From: Dyella flava
Lineage (GTDB): Bacteria; Pseudomonadota; Gammaproteobacteria; Xanthomonadales; Rhodanobacteraceae
Assembly: GCF_016904955.1 (NCBI RefSeq)
Contig: NZ_JADIKE010000016.1
Coordinates: 1 to 62,560, forward strand
Length of the DNA stretch: 62,560 nucleotides
Direction: 5' to 3'
A program made the position numbers and the translations under genes. Numbering within the stretch: position 1 is the stretch's first letter; every line of letters starts with the position of its first letter. Below the pieces are notes generated by a model that was not told where the DNA came from, ran no database searches, and saw nothing but the letters and a program-made list of their open reading frames with translations. Below, piece after piece: positions 62,516-62,560 of the stretch.

Positions 62516-62560
62516 GTGTGCGCAGGTGACTTGTGTGGGCGCCTTGCGGTGGATGGAGTA

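Overview
The window reads as a chromosomal segment of a GC-rich gammaproteobacterium of the Xanthomonadales, most likely Rhodanobacteraceae (Dyella/Rhodanobacter-like). The basis is inference from codon use and from content: pcm-tolC, an LPS core cluster with waaA, PPi-dependent phosphofructokinase with H+-pyrophosphatase, mpl, rubredoxin/hemL, and an rrn-type promoter at the right edge. No tRNA, rRNA body, CRISPR array, transposase or phage gene was seen.

Layout. 1-5116: the 3' end of a giant filamentous haemagglutinin/CdiA-type gene whose last ~100 codons look like an alpha/beta-hydrolase toxin. An overlapping lipoprotein (candidate immunity) follows, then a graveyard of displaced modules: shaft remnants, a second toxin tail with an in-frame stop, a second immunity copy with one nonsense codon, and a lipoprotein gene with TGA at codon 3. 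This stretch is visibly more AT-rich than the rest. 5599-9129: ELM1-family protein, nitroreductase, MgtC, YceI and a CHCC zinc protein. 9216-16860: LPS core/lipid A genes (three glycosyltransferases, O-antigen ligase-like, deacetylase, lipid A acyltransferase, waaA). 16937-20201: tolC, pcm and a TetR regulator. 20258-22317: TPP riboswitch and thiC. 22376-36850: small regulatory and enzyme genes (ArsR/SRPBCC pair, MFS efflux with LysR, ppa, two MocR-type regulators, 2OG oxygenase, prolyl oligopeptidase, HAF-repeat protein). 36906-46314: hppA, FkbM-like methyltransferase with a FimV-like TPR protein, pfp, adk and mpl. 46311-50169: ABC exporter pair, LON-domain protein and SDR.

50420-57252 is the most striking locus. 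Six genes in a row on the minus strand match the functional-amyloid (Fap) operon in gene order, protein sizes and domain types: A (small exported), B and C (Gly/Asn-rich imperfect repeats), D (C39-like cysteine peptidase), E, and F (coiled coil plus beta-barrel). A textbook sigma-54 promoter (TGGCACG-N4-TTGC) lies just upstream of the first gene. A sigma-54 activator with a GSFTGA loop lies convergently beyond the last. Hairpins follow the C-type gene, as expected if the fibre subunit is to be made in excess.

57562-62560: argD, gloA, a voltage-gated-type K+ channel with a zinc-ribbon tail, hemL, rubredoxin, a small conserved-looking protein, and finally a promoter and boxA that look like the start of an rRNA operon lying beyond the window. 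Two intergenic regions flanking a MocR regulator (28.5 and 30.2 kb) hold terminator-ended, C-rich-loop structures that may be small RNAs. All assignments come from reading the sequence; none was checked against a database.
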